Source: Sophora flavescens
Lineage: Eukaryota > Streptophyta > Magnoliopsida > Fabales > Fabaceae
NCBI GenBank assembly: GCA_030762895.1
Contig: CM061065.1
Span: 84,081,607-84,145,606 of the forward strand
Length of the DNA: 64,000 nt
Reading direction: 5' to 3'
Positions 1 to 10,281 of the stretch are shown in pieces. The notes under the pieces were generated by a model. The model searched no databases and was not told the DNA's origin. It was given only the letters and a program-made list of their open reading frames with translations. Position 1 is the first letter of the stretch, and the number at the start of each line of letters is the position of its first letter. A program made the position numbers and the translations under genes.

Positions 1-2
1 GC

Positions 3-554
3 GTGGCCACTTCAAGAAAAGATTGGGCAAAGAAGCTTGACGATGCCTTGTGGGCTTACCGGACTGCATTAAAAACTTCTTTGGGGTTATCTCTGTTTCA
101 GATGGTCTATGGGAAGACATGTCATTTACCCGTAGAGTTGGAGCATCGAGCCTTTTGGGCATTAAAGTTCTTGAATTTTGATGCCACTTTGGCGGGTGAG
201 AAAAGAGTCCATCAGCTGCATGAATTAGAGGAGATGCGCCTTAATGCATATGAGAATGTAACTATTTACAAGCAGCGAGTCAAGACTTATCATAACAAGA
301 AGATCGTGATGAAATCATTTTAGCCGGGACAACAAGTTTTATTATTCAATTCCCGGCCGAGATTGTTTCCGGGCAAGTTGAAGTCTAAGTGGTCGGGACC
401 GTTCACTGTCAAAGAAGTCTCATCTCATGGAGCTATAGAAGTGGAGGATCCTACTTCAAAAAGGACCTTCAAAGTCAATGGCCAAAGGCTCAAGGCCTAC
501 TTGGGTGGTGACATCGAGAGATTGACCACAACTGTGCGCCTTCGTGATCCTTGA
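3..554 (+). pseudogene. Athila-type Ty3/gypsy pol, integrase C-terminal end
   Basis: This is the tail of a retrotransposon polyprotein that enters from the left edge. The first part (to 323) contains the end of the integrase core (WAYRTALKTSLG, then FQMVYGKTCHLPVELEHRA), typical of the Ty3/gypsy Athila lineage. The second part carries the C-terminal segment (FPGKLKSKWSGPFTV). Both parts are in the same frame and are separated by one TAG at 321-323, so a single nonsense codon breaks an otherwise continuous frame; the natural stop is the TGA at 552-554. Integrase inserts the cDNA into nuclear DNA. The element is inactive at least here. It is followed by the usual Athila spacer and 3' LTR. Confidence 0.9.
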
Positions 555-778
555 GATCACCGGCCCGTCAAGCTGATGACGTTAAAGAAGCGCTTACTGG
601 GAGGCAACCCAAGTTTTCTTTCCCCTTTCCATTTGTTTTTGAATTTAACTCTTGAATAATTTGAGAAGATCAAGAGGAAAAATATCATAAATTAATAGAT
701 TTGTCAAGTGTTTTCAGGTTAAGAAGGAAGGAAGAGCAAAAAGACCAGGGAAAAATGAAGTCAGAAATCATCACACCC

Positions 779-996
779 AGGCCGTGACAATGGTCATGGC
801 CGTGATGAGCTAACCAGAGAAGTCAGAAAGGATCACGGCCCAGCCGTGATATCCATCACGGGCGTGATGAGAAGGACCCTGAAGATCAGAGAGTATCACG
901 GCCTGGCCGTGGATGGGAGGTCACGGCCGTGACAGGCCAGCTCCTATGGACCAGAATTGATCACGGCCTAGCCGTGATGGTGGTCACGGCCGTGAC
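779..996 (+). repeat. Bipartite palindrome array A (ATCACGGCCGTGAT type)
   Basis: The array consists of repeated pairs of palindromes: a long one (TCACGGCCTAGCCGTGA or a close variant), a few bases, then a short one (TCACGGCCGTGA). Pairs start near 829, 895 and 960, about 66 bp apart, with an earlier degenerate pair near 779. The sequence between pairs is much less conserved. This copy lies in the spacer, not in the LTR. Confidence 0.85.
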
Positions 997-2349
997 ACAT
1001 CTTCCAGCATCTCTTTGACTAGGCATGTGAGCCAGCACCCGCTACCACCTCGGTGAGTTGTTCCATTTTTCTCCTCTCTCCGACTTGATTATTTACATTG
1101 GGGACAATGTAAGTTTTTAAGCTTGGGGTAAGGGTATTTTTGAAATTTTTTGCATTTTTGCATTTCTCATGTTGCATTAATATAGGCATATAGGCATAGT
1201 TTTGCATGATCACATGATTAGATTGCCCCCTTGCTTAGATTATGCATCCAATTGTGAGAACTTAGTGCCAAATAAATTGAGATAGTGAATTTTTGAACCC
1301 AATTTTTTTTTTAATTCTTGTGATAAGGCTACAAATAAAAATGCTTGAGATGATCTTTGATAGTTGATAATTAGCATGTGGTTCCGTAGATTTGTGTTTC
1401 TCATTGATTTTTGAACTACTAAATGTGAGATTTTTGAGCCAAAAAGGGGTACTCACTAAATCTACCCCATTCTTTGTGATAGAGTGTTTTATTGCTCTTG
1501 GATTGTATTCTCTAGAACTTGACTTGAAACCATTTTGAAGCTTTAAAATTTTTGAAAACATTCTTGAAAATGATTGAGGCACTAGGTATATTTCCGGCCT
1601 TCTGAGCTTTGATTGATTAAATGCTACCCCTTAGTTGCCCGATTTTGAGCCTACAAGAATAAAATACTTTTCTTGGTACCTTGAAATATTTTGATGAATG
1701 ATTCTTGGTAGGAGACCTTCTAAAGTATTGCACAAAAGGGTAAAAAGGTAGTTTGAAAAAGTATGGGATGAGAAACTTAGAAAAATATTTCTCTTGAATT
1801 GAAAATCTCCCCTTCTCCAAATAAAAAAAAATAGAGAAGGGGACGAAAAAAGAAAGTGAGAAATAATATAAAATGAAAGAAATAAAGGTGGAAAATTGAA
1901 TCAAAACCCAAAAAGGTATTTTATAAGGTGTCATGCTTTGTAATGCTTGATATGTTGTTTAGCCTTCTTGAAATTTCCTTTTCTTGATTTCCCCACCTAA
2001 CGATTAATCCCATGGCCCCGTTACAACCAAAGCAAAAGACCTCTTGATTCTTATGTGTTTTCATTAATAAAGTAGAGATTTGGTTAATAGTCAAGCTTAT
2101 GGTAGAATTCATTCCTTGAGGAACTTGAGCTAATTGTCATATATCCTTAAACACTTGAGTGAGGTGAGAAAGAGTGCCCGAATCAGTGAGAATACGAGTC
2201 TAGGAAACCTAAGCTCCTAATTGGACTTGAAATTGATTGTCTCTTGGTGAATTAATTGAAAATACCTGTTACTTGGATTAGTTACTCGAGTTCTTGGTTC
2301 ACTATCCATGATCTGATTATTTATATCTTCTGGCCTTGGTTATTGCTTG

Positions 2350-2381
2350 AGGACAAGCAAAGTCTTAAGCTTGGGGCGATT
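2350..2381 (+). promoter_or_regulatory. Polypurine tract of the Athila element
   Basis: A G/A-rich stretch (GAGGACAAGC, then AAGCTTGGGG) ends directly before the TGATGAGTG start of the 3' LTR. This is the expected position for plus-strand priming in reverse transcription. Confidence 0.7.
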
Positions 2382-2607
2382 TGATGAGTGTGATTTCACC
2401 TCATATTTCATTTGCATTTTTGCATGCATTTTCATATAGTTTAGGCATATTTAATTTGATTTTTGTTAGTTTTTACCTTGGAACGGGTAAGGCGGTTTTG
2501 TGGTGTTGTTTTGCAGGAATTAAGGATTAAATGCTCAAGATTAGCCATGATGGAGCTTGGATGATGATAGAGCTTGAAAAGTGGAGAAAATGAACCAAAC
2601 AGAGGCC

Positions 2608-2868
2608 ATCACGGCCCAGCCGTGATGACCATCACGGCCATGATCGAGCAATAACTGAAAAGAAAGAAAGCAAAAGTCAGAACTGGTCACGGCCTAGCCG
2701 TGATGCCATCACGGCCGTGACATGTCAGCTGAACCAGACCCTCTACAGGCAGAACTGATCACGGCCTAGCCGTGATGAGCATCATGGCCGTGACATACCA
2801 AAAATTGAAGACGCGCCCATGGCAGAACCCGTCACGGCCTGGCCGTGATGGCCATCACGGCCGTGACG
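2608..2868 (+). repeat. Bipartite palindrome array B
   Basis: Four pairs of the ATCACGGCC/GGCCGTGAT module start near 2608, 2687, 2758 and 2831 (71-79 bp apart). Each pair is a 17-bp interrupted palindrome followed within 3-6 bases by a 12-14-bp palindrome. The text just before a pair often contains CAGAACTG or AGAACC. The array ends about 50 bp upstream of the TATA box, inside U3 of the LTR. Confidence 0.9.
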
Positions 2869-2920
2869 TGCATTATTTGGATCTGATTTGAGTTAGATTA
2901 GGATTCAAACTTCCCTAATC

Positions 2921-2930
2921 TATAAATAAG
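2921..2930 (+). promoter_or_regulatory. TATA box in Athila LTR
   Basis: TATAAATAAG lies about 50 bp downstream of palindrome array B and is followed by leader-like sequence. It is the likely transcription start region (U3/R boundary) of this LTR. Confidence 0.6.
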
Positions 2931-3818
2931 GCATCTGGACAGAACCTAAAGAGGAGGCTGGCGGCTGGAGAGGACTTTTAACCCTAAAAAGTGACGTCTT
3001 CTCTGCTCTTGGACTGGAAGAAGATTGGAGGATTCTTCATGGATTTTTCTTCTTCTCTTCCCTTTTTCTCTTTTGTAGTTTCTATGACTATGAGTAGCTA
3101 AACTCCCTTTTTGTTGGGATTAGATGTAGCTAAACCGGATTTCATGTATTTGCCTTGATCTATTAATCTATGTTTATGCTTCGTTGTTAGTGTTTGATTC
3201 CTATGCTTAATGCTTTTTGTGGTTTGATCATCCATGAATTGTTCTGAGATTTGATTTGCAATTGGGAAGTTCTTATCAATTCTTGATTCGAAATCAATCA
3301 CCTAGTAAACCTTGCATCTAGGAATGGATTTTGGTATATTAGTAATCGTGTAATCCCTACTCTTAATGCAAATTCATTAGTTAAGCCACCTAAGGAATTA
3401 GGGTTTAATTAGGGGATTTAGGCTCTTGTCATCTAAGGAATTAGGACTTGAGTAATCTTGTGGATTGATTTTAATATTTGAAGCATAAATTGGATCGGTG
3501 GTCTTGGTATTGCGTGAGGCAAAGGTTTAGTGAAGTTTAATCCCAACATCTTTCATCATATTTGAAGAATCCCATTTTTGCATTCCAAGTGTTTGATAAA
3601 AATCCAAAAAGAACTTTTCCTTTTATTTTGTTTATCTTAAATGTTAACTATTGTTGGGCTTGGTATTTAATATTGAGCTCCCTTCCATCCAAATATCCGC
3701 TTAGATATTAGTTGATTTGTTACGTGCTAGTACTTGTCTCAATCCTCGTGGGAACGATATCCCTCTTACCTCTTTATTACTTGTACGACTAGGTATACTT
3801 GCCTAAATCGTTCCAACA

Positions 3819-5425
3819 GGAGGTTGTTCCCCTTGTTCATAAATCTGAACGTAATAATGAGTGTGAGGTTTATGCCAATTAATTTAGTCAAGAACATTAG
3901 GGATTGATTTATGAGCGATTAGGGACAGTTTAATGAATTGAGATTAAAGGATTAATTCCACTTTTGTAAGACATGAATATTTAATTAAGATTAACGAAAC
4001 TGACAATCAATGGAATAGTAAAAGTCAATAGGTTTGAATCTATGAATAGTCCAAAGGAATTGGCAAAGGGTCTGTGACCCTTCTGCCCACACCAGCAGGG
4101 CGTGCACTTGAGCACGCCCGTGCTTAATAGGGAGTACGCCCGTGCTCCCATTCAAACCCAGAATTGGGCGCGCTGCTTGAGTACGCCCGTGCTCAACATT
4201 AAGCACAACCATACTGAAGGGTGAGCACGCTCGTGGTCACCTTTGCAGAACATAAACCAGAATGGTGCAGAAGCAGGGGTTCCACCCCAAATGCTTAAAA
4301 GACTTAATAAGATACCAACGGAACATGAAGACCAGAAGAAAAGTGTTAAGATGTTGTACCTTGGTAGCCCAGTGTCCGCTCCAAGTGCTAAGATGTTATA
4401 CCTTGGTAGCCTAGTGTCCGTTCCAAGGGGACCTTGATGTTTGATGGTCAAGGTGTTGAGCTCTGATACTTAATGGCCAGATTGTTGTTAATGCTTAAGA
4501 GACTTAACGATGAACGTTAAACGATAATCCTCAATAGCCTAGTGGTCGAGGTGTTGATGATGATAAAACTTGGGTAGCCTATGGGACCAAGCAGAGGTGG
4601 TGGTTATGGTTGTGTGTTGTTTTCCATGCATTGACGTATCGGAGATGTTGATTGGAGGTTGTGCAACATAGGGGAGGTTTTCTGAGAGTAAGACGTTCTG
4701 GCCGTCCGTGGGATTCGTCCGAAAGGGAATCAAGTAAACACTGTGGAGGCACATCCGAGAATAAGATGTGTCAGTTATCCTAAGGGTCCACCCATGGTTT
4801 GGTGGATTGCCCCGGCATTGGTGCTTATTGGCCAATGTGTAAATGTAACCCCATAGTTGGCATCCTGAGTTGATTTGGATCCAAGTGCATAGTAGAGGAG
4901 TGGAGCAGAACTGCATTGCATAGCATACAAGTTATATGATGATGATTGTTATGATATTACTATTTGATATAACATGCTTGTTTGATGTATGGTCGTCTTG
5001 CTAACTGCTTCCTTGTCGTTATATTCATACATATGTTTCTTACACCCTATCTCTATGTTTCTTGTTTTGTGGCATGTATCTTGTATGTAGAGGTCGATGT
5101 GCAGCCAGTTAAGGAGCGACTCTGAGGAGCCGCGACTCGTAGATAGGATTTTCCATTTTCAATAGTTGTTTAGTTTGTTTCCAGTTGTATCTGAGTTGTT
5201 TTATCGAATTGGTTATACCAGCTCTATAGTGTGACATCGGGGTTGGGTTCGTTTATGTTTCAGTTATGTTATGTTGCCTTTATAAACATGTTTTGGTTAT
5301 TTCCGCGTTATGTTATAATGCGGCAGTCTCTGCCCTGTTTTGATATTATATATATTTGCATGTGTTCTCTCTCTTATATATATGTGTTATCGCTTTCGAA
5401 TGCATGCGGGGTAGAGGGTGTCACA
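3819..5425 (+). mobile_element. LTR fragment, Del/Tekay-like Ty3/gypsy
   Basis: No gene is seen here. The segment ends in GAGGGTGTCACA, the usual end of Del/Tekay-type LTRs (which begin TGTGAC), and then abruptly becomes SIRE-like coding sequence. A candidate start TGTGACCC occurs near 4073, but the bases flanking it do not match those after 5425, so I cannot confirm a target duplication. The left part may be truncated by the Athila insertion. The segment contains palindrome array E at 4098-4240. Confidence 0.45.
4098..4240 (+). repeat. Palindrome array E (GAGCACGCCCGTGCTC type)
   Basis: Several near-palindromes with the core GCACGCCCGTGC occur in pairs: about 4110-4125 with 4132-4148, then about 4173-4195, then a decayed copy up to 4240. 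The architecture resembles arrays A-D, but the core sequence is different. Confidence 0.7.
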
Positions 5426-6903
5426 GTCTCCACTGACGAGTCAGAGATGCCTATCTCTGAAAAGATTTGGAAGCCTGCTGGAAAAGTGGCCAGACAGGAC
5501 CAGAGGCCTGCTTTGGAGAAGCCATTAGTCTTTGCGGAGACTCTTGAGACAGTTGAGCCTTTAAGGTTCAAGCTGAGGAAGCCCTCTCCCAAGAGGAAGA
5601 CAATGGATGCTGAGGCATCAGAAGCTGAGTCTGCACAGCCCAGAAAGAGGAAAAGGCTGGTGAAGACCTTTGCCAAGGCCATACAAGTGGAGTCTGCACC
5701 TAGCAAAGAGGAAGTACCTGCTCCGGGGGAGCAGACAACAAGACCCTTGGAGAAGCCCAAGGAGAATAAGACTCTCAATTTGGGACTCATTCCCAGAAAG
5801 AGAAGGTATGGCTACCCAGTGCATTCTGTGGCATCTGCTAAAAGTGTAGAAGTTCCTACAGAAGATCAAGATGCAGAGGTTGAAGTTGCTGTTGTAACTG
5901 TTGAAAACCTGTCTGTTGAGACACAGACAGTTGTCCACCCTGAGGTTGACACTCTGTCCCCTCTTCTATCAAGGTAGAAGCTGAAGCTGTCAGAAAATCA
6001 GCTGATCCTTTCATCCATCCATTATGCAACATCTTCCCCCTCTTACCAAGGTATCATAAACCCTTATGTTTCTTCTTCACCTGCCCTATCTATCCAACCC
6101 CTCTCTATTGTGTCTCCTTTCTCTTCACCTGTCTCTTTTCACCAAACTCAAACATCATCTCATGATGTTGTGTCTGATATATGTTAGTACACAGTAGTTC
6201 ATAGGGACTCAACTCCCAAAGAACAAGCTGGCATATCATCAAGTCTCTTCGTGTCTGACTTGCAATCTCTTATGACTGCAAGCTTCTCTAACCTGTCAGT
6301 CGTTCCTTCTCCTCCACCTCATATCCTTAACCCATGTAGGAAGATTTTCTTTTATCCCCCTATTGTCTTGTTCATTAGAACATTGGCAAGGACTCATTAT
6401 CCTGCCTCAGTTGTAATGTTACCTTCTAGGTCTCGGTATTTCTTTTATTAGTAACAGGATCAAATTCTTTCTTTTGTCACAATGACTCCTTGTTACTCCT
6501 ACCTCCATCTGTTCTAGCCCAACAACCCCTTCCCCCTCCTATCCAGATAAGAGTCACATGTCTGTCTTTGTCTGAGAGACTTTCTTGTGTCTTTTCATCT
6601 CTTGATACTCACCTTGTCAGAATCAAACCCTTGTTCAAATTAGTTTTTCTTCCCTTCTTTTACTATAGAACCATTCATCAACTTGTCTTCCCCCATTTTT
6701 CATCACACTTCTTTGTGCCCAAGGCACCCCTAGTCTTAGCGTTGCCCTGGCACTTAGACCAGTCTACTGCTTCAACTTGTCTAACAGTAGAAGCCTCCAC
6801 TCCTCAGATGGTGGATCTACATAGGTTCAATCTACTTCAGGCTCAGCTAGAGGAAACCAGAAGACAGCTGGATGAAGAGAGGCATGCTAGACTGCTGTTA
6901 TAA
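5426..6903 (+). pseudogene. SIRE/Maximus-type copia env-like region, decayed
   Basis: This coding-like sequence lies upstream of a copia polypurine tract and LTR, where SIRE/Maximus elements carry an extra env-like ORF. The first open part (5426-5977) is rich in Lys, Glu and Val, with basic clusters (KRKRLVKTF, PRKRRYGYPV). A second part in another frame (ending 6903) finishes in a helical, charged tail (LQAQLEETRRQLDEERHAR), probably a coiled coil. The two are joined only through frameshifts, and the middle is low-complexity Pro/Ser/Phe-rich sequence. The function of such env-like proteins in plants is not established. I assign it mainly by position and style, not by a diagnostic motif. Confidence 0.5.
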
Positions 6904-7352
6904 AAGAGAGTTGAATCTCTATTTTTGCTTTAAAGTCAGCCTAGGTAGTTTTGTTTGTAAAATCTGCCTTGTACTTAAACAGCTTATGATGAATAAAATA
7001 TACTTTTTATCATCTATCTTTATAGTCTTTTACTTTTCTGCTTCTTAGTTATTTTCTTTTTGCTATTGACAAAAGGGGCAAAATGTAAAGTTAAGATGAT
7101 TAATAATGACTAAGTAAAATCAAGTAAAACTGGAACTTGTCTCTGACTGTATTTCTGTTCTTTAATTTAAAGATCGTGTGAATGACTCTGATACTGTGCT
7201 ATCTTAAAGTACTCCTTTATATAAATTGAACATAAGTGCACCTGTCTGCACAACCTTTCTGTTTAAGAAAACTTCAACTAGTCTGAATCTTGTTATCTCT
7301 TCTGTTGATATTTTCTACGGTTCATTAAATCATCTGAATGTCTGTCGTCATC

Positions 7353-7366
7353 AAAAAGGGGGAGAT
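7353..7366 (+). promoter_or_regulatory. Copia polypurine tract
   Basis: AAAAAGGGGGAGAT directly precedes the TGTT start of the copia LTR. A weaker purine tract (ACAAAAGGGGCAAAA) lies upstream near 7070. Two such tracts also occur in the second SIRE copy (about 17847 and 18133). The stretch 6904-7352 has no gene. Confidence 0.8.
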
Positions 7367-8076
7367 TGTTAAGTCTCTAAAATGTCTTATGTGCATTTCC
7401 ATAAGTTTTGATGAAAACTAAACATTTGTTAATGATTTAATTAACCTTTGTATTGGTTGCTAACCTCTCTATCCAGTGTGCAGATCACAATAGTAAGAAA
7501 TCACCTTCTCACATGTCTGCCCATATAGATGACCACCTGTCCGAAGAAGCAAAAGTCAACCCGTCTCCTGACTAGGATATTGACTTTCTGCACTGAAGTT
7601 TCAACGTGTCTTCTGATAAGTTCTTATACTCATATGAAGTTCTTCGATAGGGAACTCAAGTACAAGGAGCTTTTGGAAGGTGTTCCCCTCATACAGAAGA
7701 CTTTAAAGCTCTCTCTTTCTTCATCTCACGTTTATCAAGAAAAGTCAGAAGTCATTCTCACAAGCAACCTAGGAAATCAGAGATGAAGTCCGGTTAAAGA
7801 ATGTTTCCAACATGATTTATTCCCTAGTACTCTTGGTTATTACAAAAAAAGGGAACGTGCTCTGTGATGAGCCTCTGTTTGACTGGTTTTATAACTAGTA
7901 AAGACCTTGGCTTTGTGCTAATTTTATATCATTTTCACCCAAATTAGACTTGATTGTCCTTAAGTAGTATTTTGAGTCTGTAAAGTATTTTTAAGTTAAT
8001 TTAGTTGATTTAGAGTTAAATAAAATACTTATTCTATTTTCTGTTTTTCAGGTAAATAAAAAGGAAATAATTCTGG

Positions 8077-8222
8077 TTCGCCCCGCGAAGGATCTCTCGC
8101 GTCGCGAGTCACCCAGCCCTGAAAAGTCAGAGACGATCACGGTTTACCCGTGTTGAAGATCACGGCTGTGGCAGTTTTGAAGTTGAAGCGTTTGCCTCGC
8201 GAGCATCCATTCGCCTCGCGAG
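8077..8222 (+). repeat. Palindrome array F (mixed TCGCGA and ATCACGG cores)
   Basis: Three motif pairs: TTCGCCCCGCGAA with CTCGCGTCGCGAG (8077-8108); ATCACGGTTTACCCGTG with ATCACGGCTGTGG (about 8136-8171); and TTTGCCTCGCGAG with TTCGCCTCGCGAG (8190-8222). One array therefore uses two different cores in the same bipartite layout. The second LTR carries the same array at 12263-12408. Confidence 0.85.
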
Positions 8223-8570
8223 CCTGGAAGTCAGAACATAATTGCTGTCACTGGAACCTGAACTGGTCATGAAGATTGGGCCATACCTTGGGCTGTAGAT
8301 GTCGGTTTGAACTGAAACCGGTGGCAAATGAAAGATAAAACAAAGAGCTTTAACTCTCATGAAGACCATTATTCCAAACAGAGCCGTTTTGAAGGGCTTT
8401 AATCCATGTGAAGTCAGAGACGTTTCAGCTGCCCTATGAGTTGAATGTGGACATAACTCCCTCATCTTAACTCATAATTAAGCAAATTAAGTGGCTTTGG
8501 AAAGCTAAGAGGCAGAGGTTGAAGTTAATTAAAGGAGTATTCAGATATTGAGATGTCTTGAGAGATTTTG

Positions 8571-8580
8571 TATAAATAGT
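8571..8580 (+). promoter_or_regulatory. TATA box in the non-autonomous LTR
   Basis: TATAAATAGT lies about 350 bp downstream of array F. The same motif is at 12757 in the 3' LTR. It is the likely promoter core of the element. Confidence 0.65.
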
Positions 8581-9286
8581 TAGTCAGAGTTGGCTAGTTT
8601 TAGCCAGTCTTAGGCTGTAGTAGTAGTAGTTTCCAGTACTCTATTTTCTTTTCTTTTTATGTCTGTAATGGAGAGCTAGTCTCCTAGATTAATCTACTGT
8701 AATTGGTTTCTATCCATACTTGAGGTTTTGTATTCCTGTTTTTATTTCCTTTTCTCTTTTCAATGCCATGCTTTATATTTCTGTTTGCTTAATTCAGGAG
8801 TATATTGTGTTGTGTTGGTTTATCTCGGTGATATCATGTTCCTATATATAATCGCGTTTGCTTAATTCGCGTGTGTACGTTTCGTGTTCGCTTAGTTCAC
8901 GAAGTGCTTAACCCTGTTTGCTTAATTCGGGAATAGGGACATATATCTGTAGTAGTGGTTCCGCTTGTGAATTATTGCTACAACCGGGAGGGGATTAGAA
9001 TCTGCGTAGGGCTTGGATTTTCTTGAACCGGTGATAGTTGGGAAACCGAGAACAGTAGGTTAATCGTCTTTAGTTTATTTGTTAATCTCTTTTCTTACTC
9101 TGTTTTTATTTTGTTTTCTTTATTTTATTTCAATCTCAAAACCCCCCAAAAACTAACTTTTGATTTTCTGTTAATAATAACAACAACTAAAGAGTCCTTG
9201 AGAGACGATCCGAGTTGTCGCTCTATACTACATTATTTTGTAAACGCTCGTTCTTTTTGGCGCGTGGCGACAGCGCGGTCAAAAAT

Positions 9287-9305
9287 TGGCGCCGTTGCCG
9301 GGGAC
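9287..9305 (+). promoter_or_regulatory. Primer binding site, tRNA-Asp type
   Basis: TGGCGCCGTTGCCGGGGAC lies five bases after the 5' LTR end. It is complementary to the 3' end of plant tRNA-Asp, the usual Athila primer. Confidence 0.9.
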
Positions 9306-9398
9306 TCTGGTTTGTTGTTATTAGCAGAAAATAAAAATTAAAAAAAAAATTTCTCTTTTCTACTTAGTTTTGTCTGCTTGTCTGGTTGTTTGATTGCC

Positions 9399-9749
9399 AT
9401 GGATAATTACAAGTATGGATATTTGCCTAATGTTTATTATGAACCACCTTGCATGTATTATCCTAGTTTTAATGAGCCACCACCATACTATCCTAGCCAA
9501 GTGACCACCTCTGCACCTTCCGAATCTTCACAGAGCACCTTGGATGAGATTGCTTCAATGCTACAACAAATGGAAGAGAACAATCAACGGATGGCATACA
9601 ATCATGAATTTCAACAGAGGATGGAGGCAATGGAGGCAAGTAATCGTGAAGCCCAACAGAGGGACCAAGCTGAATCTCGGAAGTTGTGGGCTCTAATTGA
9701 TCAAGTTACCGCCAACTCAGCCTGCAATGTTAACTCCACAGCCCCTTGA
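9399..9749 (+). CDS. First ORF of the non-autonomous element (116 aa, unknown)
   Basis: The ATG at 9399 sits in a good plant context (GCCATGG) and is the first plausible start after the PBS; an upstream in-frame ATG at 9378 would add seven residues. The N-terminal third is Tyr/Pro-rich (YYEPP, YPSFNEPPPYYPS). Then comes a Ser-rich linker and a Gln/Glu/Met-rich helix (about residues 50-105; SMLQQMEENNQRMAYNHEF), likely a coiled coil. It occupies the place of gag but shows no gag core or zinc knuckle that I can see. The next ORF overlaps its end in the +1 frame. Whether the protein is made is unknown. Confidence 0.55.
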   Translation: MDNYKYGYLPNVYYEPPCMYYPSFNEPPPYYPSQVTTSAPSESSQSTLDEIASMLQQMEENNQRMAYNHEFQQRMEAMEASNREAQQRDQAESRKLWALIDQVTANSACNVNSTAP

Positions 9750-10281
9750 GGAACATAAGGATTCACAGATGGTTATTCCTGAAAATACTTTTGATAATAA
9801 TTCTGATGATAATGTTTCTGTTGATGATGGTTTATGTGTTGAATCCCCTGATCCTAATGCTTGTTATTGTGACGGAACTGCTTTGTGTGTTGAATGTTTT
9901 ACAGGTTTATACTTTTCAGGAAAAATAGAAAATGCGGATCGTTTTGCAGGTTTGTTCTGTTCAGGAAACTTAGATCAGGAGGATCAAGAGGACGTCTGCT
10001 CCCCCGTGCCTGAAGATAAAGAAGAACCTTTGGGAGTAGATGATTCAAGTAAAACAATTGAATGTGTTGAGAGTAATGGGGTGGATGCACTGTGTGAAGA
10101 ATTCCCAGACATTCTAACTTTTTCTGATTCATTTTCTTGTAATATATGTACTAACTCTACTAACACTAAGTTTTGTGTGGTGTGTGCTGAAATTTCTGCG
10201 TGTATAGCAGGTGAAAAATTTGTTAGTGCAGTGGATGAAGACATTGCAGAAGTTGAAGCAAAGACCGCAAACTGCTTCTAA
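9697..10281 (+). CDS. Second ORF of the non-autonomous element (194 aa, Cys-rich, acidic)
   Basis: It overlaps the first ORF by about 50 bp in the next frame. The protein is acidic and contains a series of close cysteine pairs (CYCDGTALCVEC, CNIC, CVVC), which could bind zinc, plus repeated phrases around TGLYFSGK and AGLFCSGN. I recognise no family. It is more likely a frame continuation of one long ancestral ORF than a separate gene, because the third ORF overlaps it in the following frame. Confidence 0.4.
   Translation: MIKLPPTQPAMLTPQPLEEHKDSQMVIPENTFDNNSDDNVSVDDGLCVESPDPNACYCDGTALCVECFTGLYFSGKIENADRFAGLFCSGNLDQEDQEDVCSPVPEDKEEPLGVDDSSKTIECVESNGVDALCEEFPDILTFSDSFSCNICTNSTNTKFCVVCAEISACIAGEKFVSAVDEDIAEVEAKTANCF

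Larger units (their letters stand above)
555..2381 (+). other. Athila spacer between pol and 3' LTR
   Basis: There is no credible gene in this stretch. Athila elements usually carry a long spacer, sometimes with an env-like ORF, between pol and the 3' LTR; no env-like frame survives here. Two purine-rich tracts with the same wording (about 1097-1138 and 2350-2381, each containing AAGCTTGGGG) look like polypurine tracts; the second abuts the LTR. A block at about 1990-2045 (CCCCGTTACAACC, then AAAAGACCTC) recurs in the non-autonomous element at about 11600-11625, which ties the two elements to one lineage. Confidence 0.75.
2382..3818 (+). mobile_element. Athila 3' LTR (about 1437 bp)
   Basis: The LTR starts with TGATGAGTGTGATT immediately after a polypurine tract and appears to end at CA near 3818. 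Its first 150 bp match, in reverse complement, the LTR at 31665-32981, so both belong to one family; the 3' halves differ. It contains palindrome array B, a TATA box at 2921, and a stretch at 3734-3785 (ending near TTATTACTTGTACGAC) typical of the U5 end of Athila LTRs. The 5' LTR lies outside the window, so the target duplication cannot be checked. Confidence 0.8.
7865..9281 (+). mobile_element. 5' LTR of the non-autonomous Athila-like element
   Basis: It runs from TGATGAGCCTC to GCGCGGTCA. It holds palindrome array F (8077-8222), a TATA box (8571) and a run of short motifs of the type GCTTAATTC plus a word (about 8788-8940: TTTGCTTAATTCAGGAG, GCTTAATTCGCG, GCTTAGTTCACG, GCTTAATTCGGG) after the TATA box. 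The same phrases occur in reverse in the solo LTR at 45458-46646. Confidence 0.9.

Noticed and set aside
779..996. CRISPR-like spaced repeats
   Set aside because: The regular palindromes with spacers look superficially like an array, but the sequence is plant retrotransposon, pairs are bipartite, spacers are degenerate and there are no cas genes.
4073..5425. A complete Tekay-like solo LTR starting at TGTGACCC (4073)
   Set aside because: The bases before it do not match those after 5425, so the 5' end is not proven; reported only as a fragment.
5374..5938. Minus-strand ORFs of 106-138 codons
   Set aside because: Shadows of the plus-strand copia env-like frame.
9287..9305. tRNA-like sequences at 9287, 22739, 31642 and 43765
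   Set aside because: They match only the complement of tRNA 3' ends; they are retrotransposon primer sites, not tRNA genes.
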